From: Nitrospirota bacterium
Lineage (GTDB): Bacteria; Nitrospirota; JACRHJ01
NCBI GenBank assembly: GCA_021815285.1
Contig: JAKAHE010000031.1
Location: 1 to 13,928 of the forward strand
DNA length: 13,928 bases
Reading direction: 5' to 3'
The notes beneath the pieces are model-generated. The model had not been told where the DNA came from and searched no databases. It saw only the letters and a list, made by a program, of their open reading frames with translations. This document shows positions 5,889 through 12,824 of this stretch, piece by piece. Each line of letters opens with the position of its first letter. The first letter of the stretch is position 1. Made by a program: the position numbers and the translations under genes.

Positions 5889-6137
5889 TCACCCCTGCCC
5901 ACGCCCCTTTTCAGGCGGGACTTCCTTTTCCTGCGCCAGTTCCGTGAGGCCCTCGATAACCCTTTTCGCCTGTTCAGAGGTCAGGACGCGTTCCGTGCCG
6001 ATCCTCCGTAGAATAAAACCCCGCAGCCTTCCGGGCGTCTGTGTCCAGCCCAGGTATTCCTCAAGCTCACGGATTTTCGCCCTCTCGGCGGGCGTAATCA
6101 TGGTTATCGTACGGCTCCGCATACCATAATTATACAC
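5889..6137 (-). CDS. Small GemA/DUF1018-like protein
   Basis: This frame of up to 82 residues has three possible starts: a GTG at 6137 and ATGs at 6122 and 6101, none with a clear ribosome site. The core runs ITPAERAKIRELEEYLGW, then RLRGFILRRIG and LTSEQAKRVIEGLTEL. That order (a helix with K/R-I..L, an R-L-x-x-F-I-x-R-x-x-G segment, then L-T-x-x-Q-A-x-x-V-I-x-x-L) resembles the C-terminal part of Mu-type GemA regulators (DUF1018). No other phage gene is visible, so it would be an orphan or domesticated copy. It lies 18 bases after the stop of the YkgJ-like gene on the same strand and is probably co-transcribed. The tail is charged and proline-containing. The gene is likely real; the family is a tentative reading. 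Confidence 0.6.
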   Translation of the reverse strand: MYNYGMRSRTITMITPAERAKIRELEEYLGWTQTPGRLRGFILRRIGTERVLTSEQAKRVIEGLTELAQEKEVPPEKGRGQG

Positions 6138-6155
6138 CCATGTCAGGAAAATTGC

Positions 6156-6608
6156 TCAGATTTCCATCAGCATTTCTCCGGCCCAGAACTCCCCTGAGAA
6201 AAACTCGGCCACCTGCTCCGGCTTAAGCCGCCACAGGTTTTCCTCCCACATCCGCCTTACCATGCCGGTCAGTTCCGCATCCCCGGAAATTTCTTCGTGG
6301 TAGGGGCATCCCTTGTGGATAATCAGTCCCGTGACCCTGCCGTCTTCTATTCTCGGATAGACGGGGTAGCTGAGGCAGTCGAGGAGCCTGTCGTCCGAGT
6401 GCAGAGAGCACCTGCGGTCTTTAAGGAAGAGGCAGTCTTTCTCGAAGGTGATATTAAGAACGCCTTTTTGGGGAGAAGACGGAAGCGTGTGCCCTTCCGT
6501 CCTGGGAAGCTCCCAGTCGAACAGGCCGACCATTATTCCGTGGCAACACCTGCCCTTGCACCTGCGGCAGTATTTGCTGAACGACTCGATTATGCGGCGG
6601 TTGTCCAT
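6156..6608 (-). CDS. YkgJ-like CxxCxxxCC zinc/iron-binding protein
   Basis: This 150-residue cytoplasmic protein opens with CRRCKGRCC (14-22) and continues with C59 in DCLFL, C67 in RRCSLH, C78 in DCLSYPVYP and C101 in KGCPYH. The sequence CxxCxxxCC, then CxFLxxxxCxLH and CxxYP, is the hallmark of the YkgJ family (Pfam zinc- or iron-chelating CxxCxxCC domain), whose members are thought to bind a metal ion or cluster. The biochemical role of the family is poorly known. No signal peptide is present. It lies 47 bases downstream of the HD-GYP sensor stop on the same strand, so the two may share a transcript, though no ribosome site is evident before the ATG. The family call is confident. Confidence 0.85.
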   Translation of the reverse strand: MDNRRIIESFSKYCRRCKGRCCHGIMVGLFDWELPRTEGHTLPSSPQKGVLNITFEKDCLFLKDRRCSLHSDDRLLDCLSYPVYPRIEDGRVTGLIIHKGCPYHEEISGDAELTGMVRRMWEENLWRLKPEQVAEFFSGEFWAGEMLMEI

Positions 6609-6629
6609 TTCAGGGAATAATTAACGCAC

Positions 6630-6644
6630 AATCGGGCGCCGATT
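6630..6644 (-). terminator. Weak hairpin between the sensor and the YkgJ-like gene
   Basis: A six-base stem (6630-6635 with 6639-6644; aatcgg and ccgatt on the plus strand) with a three-base loop lies between the two minus-strand genes. No T tract follows in the minus-strand direction, so termination would be partial at best. Confidence 0.25.
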
Positions 6645-6655
6645 TCAATAAGTTT

Positions 6656-7645
6656 TTAATGGACAGGCTCCGAGACGCCGATGGTTTTCAGGAACACGCC
6701 CACGACTTCAGGGTCGAACTGGCTGGCGGAGCAGCGCTTTATTTCGGCTACGGCTTCGTCGAACGGAAGCGCCTTTCTGTATGGCCTGTCCGAGGTGAGG
6801 GCGTCGAATGTGTCGGCCACGGCAAGTATGCGGGCTTCGAGCGAGAGCTCGCTGCCCTTTTTATGGTGCGGATACCCCTTGCCGTCGTAGCGCTCGTGGT
6901 GCTGGCCCACTATGACCTTGACGTCTTTCAGGAAGTTTATCGGGTCGAGTATCTTTTCGCCTATGGCGGGATGGTCCTTTATCTGCTCGTATTCCTCGCT
7001 GGAGAGCTTGCCCGCCTTGTTGAGGATGTTCGCGGCTATGCCTATCTTGCCTATGTCGTGCAGGACGCCTGCGTGCTGGAGCGCCTGCTTTCTGTCATCC
7101 GGAAGCCCCATCTCTTCGGCTATCATCATGGCGAGAAGCGTTACTCGTTCGGAATGGCCTTTTGAGTACTTGTCCTTGGCTTCGAGCGCGTTTACAAGGG
7201 CGCGGACGGTATTGAAGTAGCTCGACCGTATGTCCTTGTAGAGATTCGAGTTCTCCACGGCTATTGCGGCCTGGCCCGCCACGGTTGTAAGGAGACTCAG
7301 GTCGTCCTGGGTAAAAGGCTCGCCGGTATGCTTGTTGTTTATGTTCAGGACGCCTATGACCTTGCCCTTGACGAAAAGCGGCGCGGCTATAAGAGACGTG
7401 GTAGTGTACTGGATGTCGTTCGGCTGGCTGAAACGCGGGTCGGATTCTATATTCGTAACCAGGAGAGGTTTCTCCTCCTTTGCGACATATCCCGATATGC
7501 CTTCGCCTATTTTCACCTTGCGGAGCTTGACCCCTTCTTCCAGCCCGACGGAATACGCTACTTCCAGGTAGTCGGAACCCTCGTTGATAAGCATGAGAGA
7601 ACAGATTTCCGCGTTCATGGTCTTTGCCAGGGTCTTGACTATGAC
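6656..7645 (-). CDS. GAF plus HD-GYP domains, downstream half of an amber-interrupted sensor
   Basis: This part continues in the same frame after the TAG at 7646-7648; the first internal ATG is at 7618, giving 320 residues. Counting from that ATG, residues 1-125 form most of a GAF domain. An HD-GYP domain follows with H155 (KGHSERV), the HD pair in LHDIGKIGI (187-188), two histidines at 240-241 (QHHERYDG) and GKGYP (246-250). These are the metal-binding and signature residues of cyclic-di-GMP phosphodiesterases, so the catalytic part looks intact. The typical ending VADTFDALTSDRPYRKA and a late FDPEVVGVF are also present. The internal ATG lacks a ribosome site, so this half may only be made by read-through or re-initiation. 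Alone it would be a soluble enzyme that has lost its sensor. Confidence 0.8.
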   Translation of the reverse strand, partial: VIVKTLAKTMNAEICSLMLINEGSDYLEVAYSVGLEEGVKLRKVKIGEGISGYVAKEEKPLLVTNIESDPRFSQPNDIQYTTTSLIAAPLFVKGKVIGVLNINNKHTGEPFTQDDLSLLTTVAGQAAIAVENSNLYKDIRSSYFNTVRALVNALEAKDKYSKGHSERVTLLAMMIAEEMGLPDDRKQALQHAGVLHDIGKIGIAANILNKAGKLSSEEYEQIKDHPAIGEKILDPINFLKDVKVIVGQHHERYDGKGYPHHKKGSELSLEARILAVADTFDALTSDRPYRKALPFDEAVAEIKRCSASQFDPEVVGVFLKTIGVSEPVH

Positions 7646-7648
7646 CTA
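7646..7648 (-). other. In-frame amber (TAG) codon splitting the sensor gene
   Basis: Read on the minus strand, the codons are GTC GTC TAG GTC ATA GTC AAG. The frame is open on both sides, with 468 residues before it and at least 320 after it, and domain homology continues across it. One base change from a sense codon such as GAG, AAG or CAG would explain it. TAG serves as a normal stop for at least the Tat cytochrome (2315-2317) and the lipoprotein (3434-3436), so general reassignment of TAG is unlikely. Confidence 0.9.
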
Positions 7649-9052
7649 GACGACGTTGTCCTTATCGACCAGGGAGTTCAGAATATTGCCGATATGGTTG
7701 ACCGTGGTGAGCCGCTCGACGACCTTCTCGAGTTCGGAGTTCTTGTAGGCGAGGTCCTTTATGAGCATGGCGATCTGGTTATTCGCCTCCTCTACTTCCT
7801 TGACCCGCGCAGTCAGCTGGAGGTTTATGGACTCAAGTTCATGCTTGTGCTTCTGTTCCGTCTCTATATGCGCTTTTTCGGCCTTTATCTTTTCAGTGAT
7901 GTCCCTGACGACCTCGATGGCGTGGGTTATGTTGCCGTGTATATCCCGCACGGGCGCGGATATGCTCTGGACTATCCTCTCACGCCCGTCGGAGAGATAG
8001 AATGAGGACTGGTGCTCGTGAACCATGCCGTCCTCGAAGACCTTGATAACCCCGCAGTGCGGGCAGGGCTTGTTCCTGCCATGTATGCTCCGGTAGCAGT
8101 TGTTCCCAGCCTGCACGCCGGGGAATATCTCCATGTTGCGGGGGTTCATGTCCTGTATTATCATATCCCGGTCGAGTATGGAAACGCCGTCCGGCATCGC
8201 CTCTATCATGCTCTTCAGGCGCGCGTGGGAGTTGGATATTTCGAAGTTCCTTATAAGCTCGTTTTCCTTGCGGCTATTTTCCTGGTTCAGTTCGTGTATG
8301 CGCCTGAGCATATCCACAAACTTTCTCTGGAGACGCCCGAGCTCGTCGCTCCCCGTGTCGTTCAGCTCCACGTTCTCGCCCTGCTCGGCCATCCCCATAG
8401 CCGCCTTGAGTTTTCTTATCGGCCTGTTTATGAGCACCTCCAGCACGACAAAGACCGCAACGGCGAGGACGAGGCATAGCAGGATTCCCGATATTAAGAG
8501 CTGTCTCAAGTGGCTGTTTATGGCGGCGTCCGCCCCGACGAGGGAATAGCTCACCTCGAGCACGCCGTTCACGCGCTGGTTCCTGTTGTGGCAGCCGTAG
8601 CACGCCGGGCGGTTCAGGATGGGTTTTACCAGGAAGAGCTTGTTCTGGCCGTCCTTGTTAAAGACAAAGGCCTTCACGGCCTCTTTGTATTTTGTGTAGT
8701 TTTCGTTGTCTACCGGCTTGCCTATCTCGGCGGGATTGGAAGAACTCAGGATAGTTCCGTTGGCGTCGAAAATCCTGACGTCAGGTATGTCCTTGTTCTT
8801 GCCTATCAGTTCCAGCGATCTCTGGACCTCCTGCCGGTCACCGCGCAGCATGTCCTCGATAAGGCCCGATTCTATGGTTTTTGAAAGGAGGCGGAGGTTG
8901 TTTTCGACGGATTTCGTATAGAAGCGGCGTTCCGAGCGCATGTTGTTGAACGTGGAGACGACGAGGAACAGGACAATGGAACCCGCGACGAATATTACTA
9001 TTTTCGCCTTTAGATTGCTGTTGATTTTACTTATAAGTTCCTTCATAATCAC
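7646..9052 (-). CDS. Heme-sensing membrane sensor (TM, c-heme sensor, HAMP, PAS), upstream half of an amber-interrupted HD-GYP protein
   Basis: The 468 residues start at a GTG (9052) or, equally possible, the ATG at 9046. Order of parts: membrane helix 1 (about 17-35); a periplasmic sensor domain with one heme c motif, CYGCH (151-155), followed by a VNGVLEVSYSL strand; membrane helix 2 (about 185-208); a HAMP linker (208-260); a PAS domain (about 283-395) carrying NNCYRSIHG and CPHC; then a long coiled coil ending where a GAF domain should begin. Periplasmic sensor domains with a covalently bound heme are known in Geobacter chemoreceptors and detect redox state or small ligands. The protein ends at the amber codon and lacks its output domain, which is encoded in frame just downstream. 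Intact, the whole would be about 798 residues. Confidence 0.82.
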   Translation of the reverse strand: MIMKELISKINSNLKAKIVIFVAGSIVLFLVVSTFNNMRSERRFYTKSVENNLRLLSKTIESGLIEDMLRGDRQEVQRSLELIGKNKDIPDVRIFDANGTILSSSNPAEIGKPVDNENYTKYKEAVKAFVFNKDGQNKLFLVKPILNRPACYGCHNRNQRVNGVLEVSYSLVGADAAINSHLRQLLISGILLCLVLAVAVFVVLEVLINRPIRKLKAAMGMAEQGENVELNDTGSDELGRLQRKFVDMLRRIHELNQENSRKENELIRNFEISNSHARLKSMIEAMPDGVSILDRDMIIQDMNPRNMEIFPGVQAGNNCYRSIHGRNKPCPHCGVIKVFEDGMVHEHQSSFYLSDGRERIVQSISAPVRDIHGNITHAIEVVRDITEKIKAEKAHIETEQKHKHELESINLQLTARVKEVEEANNQIAMLIKDLAYKNSELEKVVERLTTVNHIGNILNSLVDKDNVV

Positions 9053-9080
9053 CAGGCGTTAATAGATTAGTTCTCCGGGC

Positions 9081-9109
9081 AAAATAACGCCACTCTGGTG
9101 CTTATGCAA
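9081..9109 (-). promoter_or_regulatory. Candidate promoter of the heme sensor gene
   Basis: On the minus strand, TTGCAT (9109-9104) and TATTTT (9086-9081) are 17 bases apart. The predicted start near 9074 is about 22 to 28 bases before the possible start codons. Each box has four matches to the sigma70 consensus. Confidence 0.4.
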
Positions 9110-9200
9110 GTTCCAGGCCCTCTAAATATTAAAGGAATTATTTTTATTGGCTGAATATAACATGCTATAAAAATTAAACTTTTTTAAATCGTTGCATACC

Positions 9201-9253
9201 CGTTGGCAGTATGACAATTTGAAATAGCGCAGGACATAATACGTTGGTAGTAT
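9201..9253 (+). repeat. Pair of 12-base direct repeats in the sensor/priA intergenic region
   Basis: cgttggcagtat (9201-9212) and cgttggtagtat (9242-9253) differ at one base and lie 41 bases apart, close to four helical turns. They sit in the AT-rich 265-base gap between the divergent sensor gene and priA. The rest of that gap (9053-9317) holds the candidate sensor promoter and no convincing gene; a minus-strand frame at 9122-9364 is probably spurious. They may be binding sites for one regulator. Confidence 0.35.
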
Positions 9254-9317
9254 TTTATGCGCGTTTTCAAACGGCGTTTTTGCTCGGAACTGCTCAATAA
9301 ACAAGAGCGATAAAATC

Positions 9318-11336
9318 ATGTATGCAGAGATAGCCATAGGTCTGGCTTCGAGGAAAACATTCACTTACAAGGTCCCGGAACGCCTGGAGGGAAAGGCGCG
9401 CCCTGGGCAGAGGGCCATAGTTCCCTTTTCTGGAAGAACAAAAACGGGCTTTATCGTCGGTTTTTCATCCGGAGACGGGCCTTTCGACTACAAGGAAATA
9501 GCGGACCTTCCGGATGCGTCGCCGCTTGTGCCCGAGGGTCTTCTCAGGCTTGCCGGGTGGATTTCGGAGTATTACATGGCCCCGCTCGGGATGGTTCTGG
9601 CCGCGGCTGTCGCCCCCGGGGTGGAGGAAGACAGGCCTTCCCGTCCCCGGAAAGCCGGTGGGCCGGCTTCGGACGCGAGGGCGGAGGAAGGCAGGCCTGA
9701 ACTGGTTCTGTCGGCTCCGCAGGAAGAGGCGCTATCGGCAATCGCGGGAGCAGGCGGCGGGTTTAGCCCGTTCCTCCTGCACGGCGCTACGGGGAGCGGA
9801 AAGACGGAGGTGTATTTAAGGGCCATCAGGCCGGTTGTCGAGGCCGGGAAGGGCGCAATCGTCCTGGCGCCGGAGATCTCGCTTACGCCACAGCTTGTGC
9901 GGAGGTTTTCGGCCCGGTTTGGGGACAGGGTCGCCGTGCTCCATAGCGGCCTTACCCCTTCCCAGAGGCGGCAGCAGTGGAGGCGGATACGGCATGGCGA
10001 TGCCCTTGTCGCCGTCGGCGCGCGTTCGGCTGTATTTGCGCCGTTTATGCGCGTCGGGATGATTGTCGTGGACGAGGAACACGACGCCTCTTACAAGCAG
10101 GAAGAGGGCGTGCGGTATAACGCGCGGGATGCGGCGGTCATGCGCGCGAAGATAGAAGGCTGCCCGGTAATCCTCGGCAGCGCGACGCCGTCCCTTGAGA
10201 GCTATCATAACGCCCTCGCCGGGAAATATGCGCTCCTTGAGCTTCCGGGCAGGGCGGCCGGCAGGCCGATGCCCGAAGTGCGGCTGATAGACCTGAGTGA
10301 GCCGGTTAACCAGACAACGCTCCAGCATCCGGTCGACCGGCTGCTTACGGAGCCGCTGATAGACGCCGCAAGGAAGAGACTCGAAAACGGGGAACAGGTG
10401 TTGTTCTTTCTTAACCGGAGGGGTTATTCGGACTTTATAATCTGCCGGGACTGCGGGGAAGTCCCGAAGTGCGCAAACTGTTCCGTGCCGATGACATTCC
10501 ACAGGCGCGGCAGAGAGCTAAAATGCCACTGGTGCGGAGCGGCCAGCCCCGCGCCCTCCGTCTGCCCGAAGTGCGGCGGGGACAGGATAAAATACATAGG
10601 GGGCGGCACGGAGAAGCTTCAGAGGGAGCTTGTGCGTTTTTTCCCGGATTTCAAGACCTCCCGCATAGACAGGGACAGCATCGCCCCGGGCGGCGGATTT
10701 GTAAAGCTCCTGGATGACGTGGCCTCCGGAGAGACGAAGATAGTCGTTGGAACGCAGATGGTATCCAAAGGGCACGACCTGCCCGGCATTGGCCTTGTCG
10801 GCGTGACGCTCGCGGATTACAGCCTCAACCAGCCGGACTTCCGGGCGGCGGAGCGGACTTTCCAGGTTCTGACGCAGGTTGCGGGCCGCTCCGGGCGCGG
10901 AGAAATCCCGGGAGAGGTCATAATCCAGACGTACAGGCCGGAGCACTACAGCATCGAATGCGCCTCCCGGCACGACTACAAGTCGTTTTACGACGAAGAA
11001 ATAATATTAAGGAAAGAACTGAACCTCCCGCCGTTTTCAAGGCTCGCTCTGGTTGCGGTCAGAGGTGTCAAGCAGGATAAGGCTCATGATGGCGCCGCCG
11101 GGGTCGCGGAAATATTAAAAAACGGGGCGCGGGGCATGGGCGTGGATGTAATGGGCCCGGCCCCGGCGCCTGTTTTTCGCGTGCGCGGGAAGTATCGATA
11201 TTTCATAATTCTGCGCTCAAAAAGCCACAGAAAGCTCCACGAAGTCCTTGAGGCGGGGCTTAGGCTTGTCGAGAGTAAAAAGGCCGCACCGGCCTGCAAG
11301 GTCGATGTGGACGTAGACCCCCGTGGGATGATGTGA
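9318..11336 (+). CDS. priA: Primosomal protein N' (replication restart helicase PriA)
   Basis: This 672-residue protein is a superfamily 2, 3'-to-5' DNA helicase that recognises stalled forks and D-loops and reloads the replicative helicase. The N-terminus (AEIAIGLASRKTFTYKVP) is the fork-binding domain that contacts the leading-strand 3' end. Walker A is GATGSGKTE (156-164) and the DExH box is DEEH (252-255), followed by the DASYKQEEGVRYNARD stretch. Eight cysteines (376, 379, 385, 388, 403, 406, 416, 419) form the two zinc sites embedded in the helicase core. The conserved GGGTEKLQREL follows. The length is slightly under the roughly 730 residues of E. coli PriA. The ribosome site before the ATG is weak (aagag). 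Its end overlaps the next gene by four bases. Confidence 0.97.
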   Translation: MYAEIAIGLASRKTFTYKVPERLEGKARPGQRAIVPFSGRTKTGFIVGFSSGDGPFDYKEIADLPDASPLVPEGLLRLAGWISEYYMAPLGMVLAAAVAPGVEEDRPSRPRKAGGPASDARAEEGRPELVLSAPQEEALSAIAGAGGGFSPFLLHGATGSGKTEVYLRAIRPVVEAGKGAIVLAPEISLTPQLVRRFSARFGDRVAVLHSGLTPSQRRQQWRRIRHGDALVAVGARSAVFAPFMRVGMIVVDEEHDASYKQEEGVRYNARDAAVMRAKIEGCPVILGSATPSLESYHNALAGKYALLELPGRAAGRPMPEVRLIDLSEPVNQTTLQHPVDRLLTEPLIDAARKRLENGEQVLFFLNRRGYSDFIICRDCGEVPKCANCSVPMTFHRRGRELKCHWCGAASPAPSVCPKCGGDRIKYIGGGTEKLQRELVRFFPDFKTSRIDRDSIAPGGGFVKLLDDVASGETKIVVGTQMVSKGHDLPGIGLVGVTLADYSLNQPDFRAAERTFQVLTQVAGRSGRGEIPGEVIIQTYRPEHYSIECASRHDYKSFYDEEIILRKELNLPPFSRLALVAVRGVKQDKAHDGAAGVAEILKNGARGMGVDVMGPAPAPVFRVRGKYRYFIILRSKSHRKLHEVLEAGLRLVESKKAAPACKVDVDVDPRGMM

Positions 11337-12076
11337 ACATAATGGAAACCCTCGACTCCATAAAAATACGCAACTTTGAGGTTAAGGTTTTTCAGTCAAA
11401 GAGCGGATACCGCTTCTCGCTCGACGCCCTTCTTCTTGCCGATTTCCCGGCTCTTAAGTCCTGCAAGTCAATACTCGAACTCGGCGCGGGGAGCGGAGTC
11501 GTATCGCTTCTGCTGGCCCTGAAATACCCGACGGCGCGCGTTACCGGCGTGGAGATTCAGGAATCGCTCTACCGCCGGGCTGCGAGAAACGCTGAGATAA
11601 ACGCGCTTTCCGACAGGGTGAATTTCATCCATGCCGACCTGCGGGAAATTCCGGAAATGTTCCCGGCGGGGTCTTTCGAGCTTTGCGTGATGAACCCGCC
11701 GTTCCGTAAACCCGGAACGGGCAGGATAAGCCCCGGAGACGAGCGCGCCGCCGCCCGGCACGAGCTAAGAGGCGGGATAGAAGAGGCGATAAGAACCGCG
11801 CGGGTTATGCTCAAGAACCGGGGCAGGCTCTGCGTCGTGTACCACCCGGAGCGTTTGAGCGAGTTGATAACTCTGATGAAGTCTCACTCCCTGGAGCCTA
11901 AGAGGCTAAGGTTTGTCCATTCGCACACAAAGGACGAGGCCCGGATGGTGCTTGTCGAGGCCGTCAAGGACGGCGCTCCTGGAATGAAGACGCTCCCGCC
12001 GCTTTTCGTATACGAAAAAGAGAGGGAATATACCGCCGAGATGAGGGAGTTTTACGGTTTTCCGCCCAATGCCTGA
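11333..12076 (+). CDS. TrmN6/YfiC-like tRNA1(Val) A37 N6-methyltransferase
   Basis: This is a SAM-dependent adenine N6-methyltransferase. The nucleotide-binding motif is ILELGAGSGVVSL (47-59), the acidic end of the next strand is GVEIQ, and the catalytic motif is NPPF (121-124), the signature of N6-adenine and related amino methyltransferases. The opening SIKIRNFEVKVFQSKSGYRFSLDALLLADF matches the family that includes E. coli YfiC (TrmN6), which modifies A37 of tRNA1(Val). The length of 247 residues fits. Start choice: a GTG at 11333 overlaps the priA stop as GTGA and implies coupled translation, while an ATG at 11342 is equally usable. A related substrate, such as another RNA or a protein, cannot be excluded from sequence alone. 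Confidence 0.8.
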   Translation: MNIMETLDSIKIRNFEVKVFQSKSGYRFSLDALLLADFPALKSCKSILELGAGSGVVSLLLALKYPTARVTGVEIQESLYRRAARNAEINALSDRVNFIHADLREIPEMFPAGSFELCVMNPPFRKPGTGRISPGDERAAARHELRGGIEEAIRTARVMLKNRGRLCVVYHPERLSELITLMKSHSLEPKRLRFVHSHTKDEARMVLVEAVKDGAPGMKTLPPLFVYEKEREYTAEMREFYGFPPNA

Positions 12077-12102
12077 CTTGCGCCCAGCCTGTCTGAGTGT
12101 TA

Positions 12103-12136
12103 CGCTTTTATCAAGCGGAAAAATCGGAAAATTCCG
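12103..12136 (+). promoter_or_regulatory. Two small hairpins upstream of the thiol peroxidase gene
   Basis: Five-base stems cgctt/aagcg (12103-12117, loop ttatc) and cggaa/ttccg (12125-12136, loop aa) lie in tandem in the 81-base gap before the peroxidase. They may be an operator, a weak terminator of the upstream transcript, or chance. No good promoter boxes are visible next to them. Confidence 0.25.
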
Positions 12137-12157
12137 GCATGGATTGGAGGTAACGCC

Positions 12158-12700
12158 ATGATGGAGAGAAAAGGCGCCGCCATTATGAAGGGGCAGGTAT
12201 TGACCGTGCTCGGCCCGGAGCTGAAAAAAGGCGACAGGGCGCCGCAGTTTACCTGCGTGGACACAAAGCTGAACGAATACAATCTCGACAAGACCAATGG
12301 CAAAATCAGGCTTATCGCCTCCGTCCCCTCGCTCGATACGTCCGTATGCCGCAAGGAGGCCCTGCGTTTCAACGACGAGGCGGAGAAACTCGACAACCCC
12401 GATGTTGCCTGGCTGATAGTCAGCATGGACCTCCCGTTCGCCCAGAAACGCTTCCTGGGCGAGGAGGACGCCCGCGGCCTTACGATAATATCCGACCACA
12501 CAAACGCCTCGTTCGGAGAGAACTGGGGTGTGCTTGTAAAGGACTTAAGACTCCTTCAGAGGGCCGTGTTCGTGGTGGACGGAAATAACGTGATAAGGCA
12601 CGCGGAATATGTCCGGGATATGGGCGAATTCCCCGATTTCGGCGCAGCGCTGAAGGTCGTCAGGGATCTTGCGGAACAGGAGAGAAGGGCCGCGGCCTGA
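12158..12700 (+). CDS. tpx: Thiol peroxidase of the Tpx family, lacking the usual resolving cysteine
   Basis: This 180-residue peroxiredoxin reduces hydrogen and organic peroxides. The start is supported by a ggagg ribosome site seven bases before the ATG. The active-site segment PSLDTSVC (57-64) holds the peroxidatic cysteine C64 and the conserved T61, and is followed by RFN as in other Tpx proteins. The DLPFAQKRF stretch (91-99) is also typical, but the next residue, normally the resolving cysteine (C95 in E. coli Tpx), is L100. The only other cysteine is C33. The enzyme would therefore act as a one-Cys Tpx, be resolved by an external thiol, or use C33 in some other way. No signal peptide is seen, so it is cytoplasmic. 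A terminator-like hairpin follows. Confidence 0.92.
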   Translation: MMERKGAAIMKGQVLTVLGPELKKGDRAPQFTCVDTKLNEYNLDKTNGKIRLIASVPSLDTSVCRKEALRFNDEAEKLDNPDVAWLIVSMDLPFAQKRFLGEEDARGLTIISDHTNASFGENWGVLVKDLRLLQRAVFVVDGNNVIRHAEYVRDMGEFPDFGAALKVVRDLAEQERRAAA

Positions 12701-12701
12701 G

Positions 12702-12732
12702 CCGGCAGACCGGTTCGAGGCCGGCCTGCCGG
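12702..12732 (+). terminator. Terminator-like hairpin after tpx
   Basis: An outer seven-base stem, ccggcag (12702-12708) with ctgccgg (12726-12732), is extended by an inner four-base stem ccgg/ccgg (12710-12713 with 12721-12724) after one mismatch. The loop is seven bases. It begins directly after the tpx stop and is followed by taaaacgcta, so there is no real T tract. Confidence 0.55.
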
Positions 12733-12742
12733 TAAAACGCTA

Positions 12743-12770
12743 TTGCCAACGGGGATAAGGGTGTGATAAT
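12743..12770 (+). promoter_or_regulatory. Sigma70-type promoter of the Omp85-like gene, with extended -10
   Basis: TTGCCA (12743-12748) and GATAAT (12765-12770) are 16 bases apart, each with five of six matches to consensus, and a TG lies one base before the -10. Transcription should start near 12777, about 48 bases before the ATG. Confidence 0.65.
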
Positions 12771-12775
12771 ATCTG

Positions 12776-12810
12776 CCCTCGTGTCTATTCCGGCAAATAA
12801 TAAACGAGGG
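12776..12810 (+). promoter_or_regulatory. Leader stem-loop that could mask the ribosome site of the Omp85-like gene
   Basis: ccctcgt (12776-12782) and acgaggg (12804-12810) form a seven-base stem with a 21-base loop at the predicted 5' end of the mRNA. The 3' arm includes gaggg, part of the purine-rich region (gagggag) closest to the start codon. Folding could reduce initiation or protect the 5' end. Confidence 0.4.
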
Positions 12811-12824
12811 AGCGGTCGGGTTTT

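Noticed and set aside
7646..7648. General reassignment of TAG to an amino acid in this organism
   Set aside because: TAG ends the Tat cytochrome (with a second in-frame TAG two codons later) and the lipoprotein at sensible places, so it acts as a stop in this genome.
7328..8005. 225-residue plus-strand frame opposite the sensor gene
   Set aside because: It mirrors coding sequence of the sensor, which has clear domains. Long antisense frames are common in GC-rich genes.
9092..9118. Possible sigma54 promoter upstream of the sensor gene on the minus strand
   Set aside because: The GG and GC elements are one base too far apart (11 rather than 10), so the sigma70-type boxes at 9081-9109 were preferred.
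9122..9364. An 80-residue minus-strand frame over the sensor/priA gap
   Set aside because: It starts inside the priA coding region, has no ribosome site or recognisable domain, and covers AT-rich sequence with promoter-like content.
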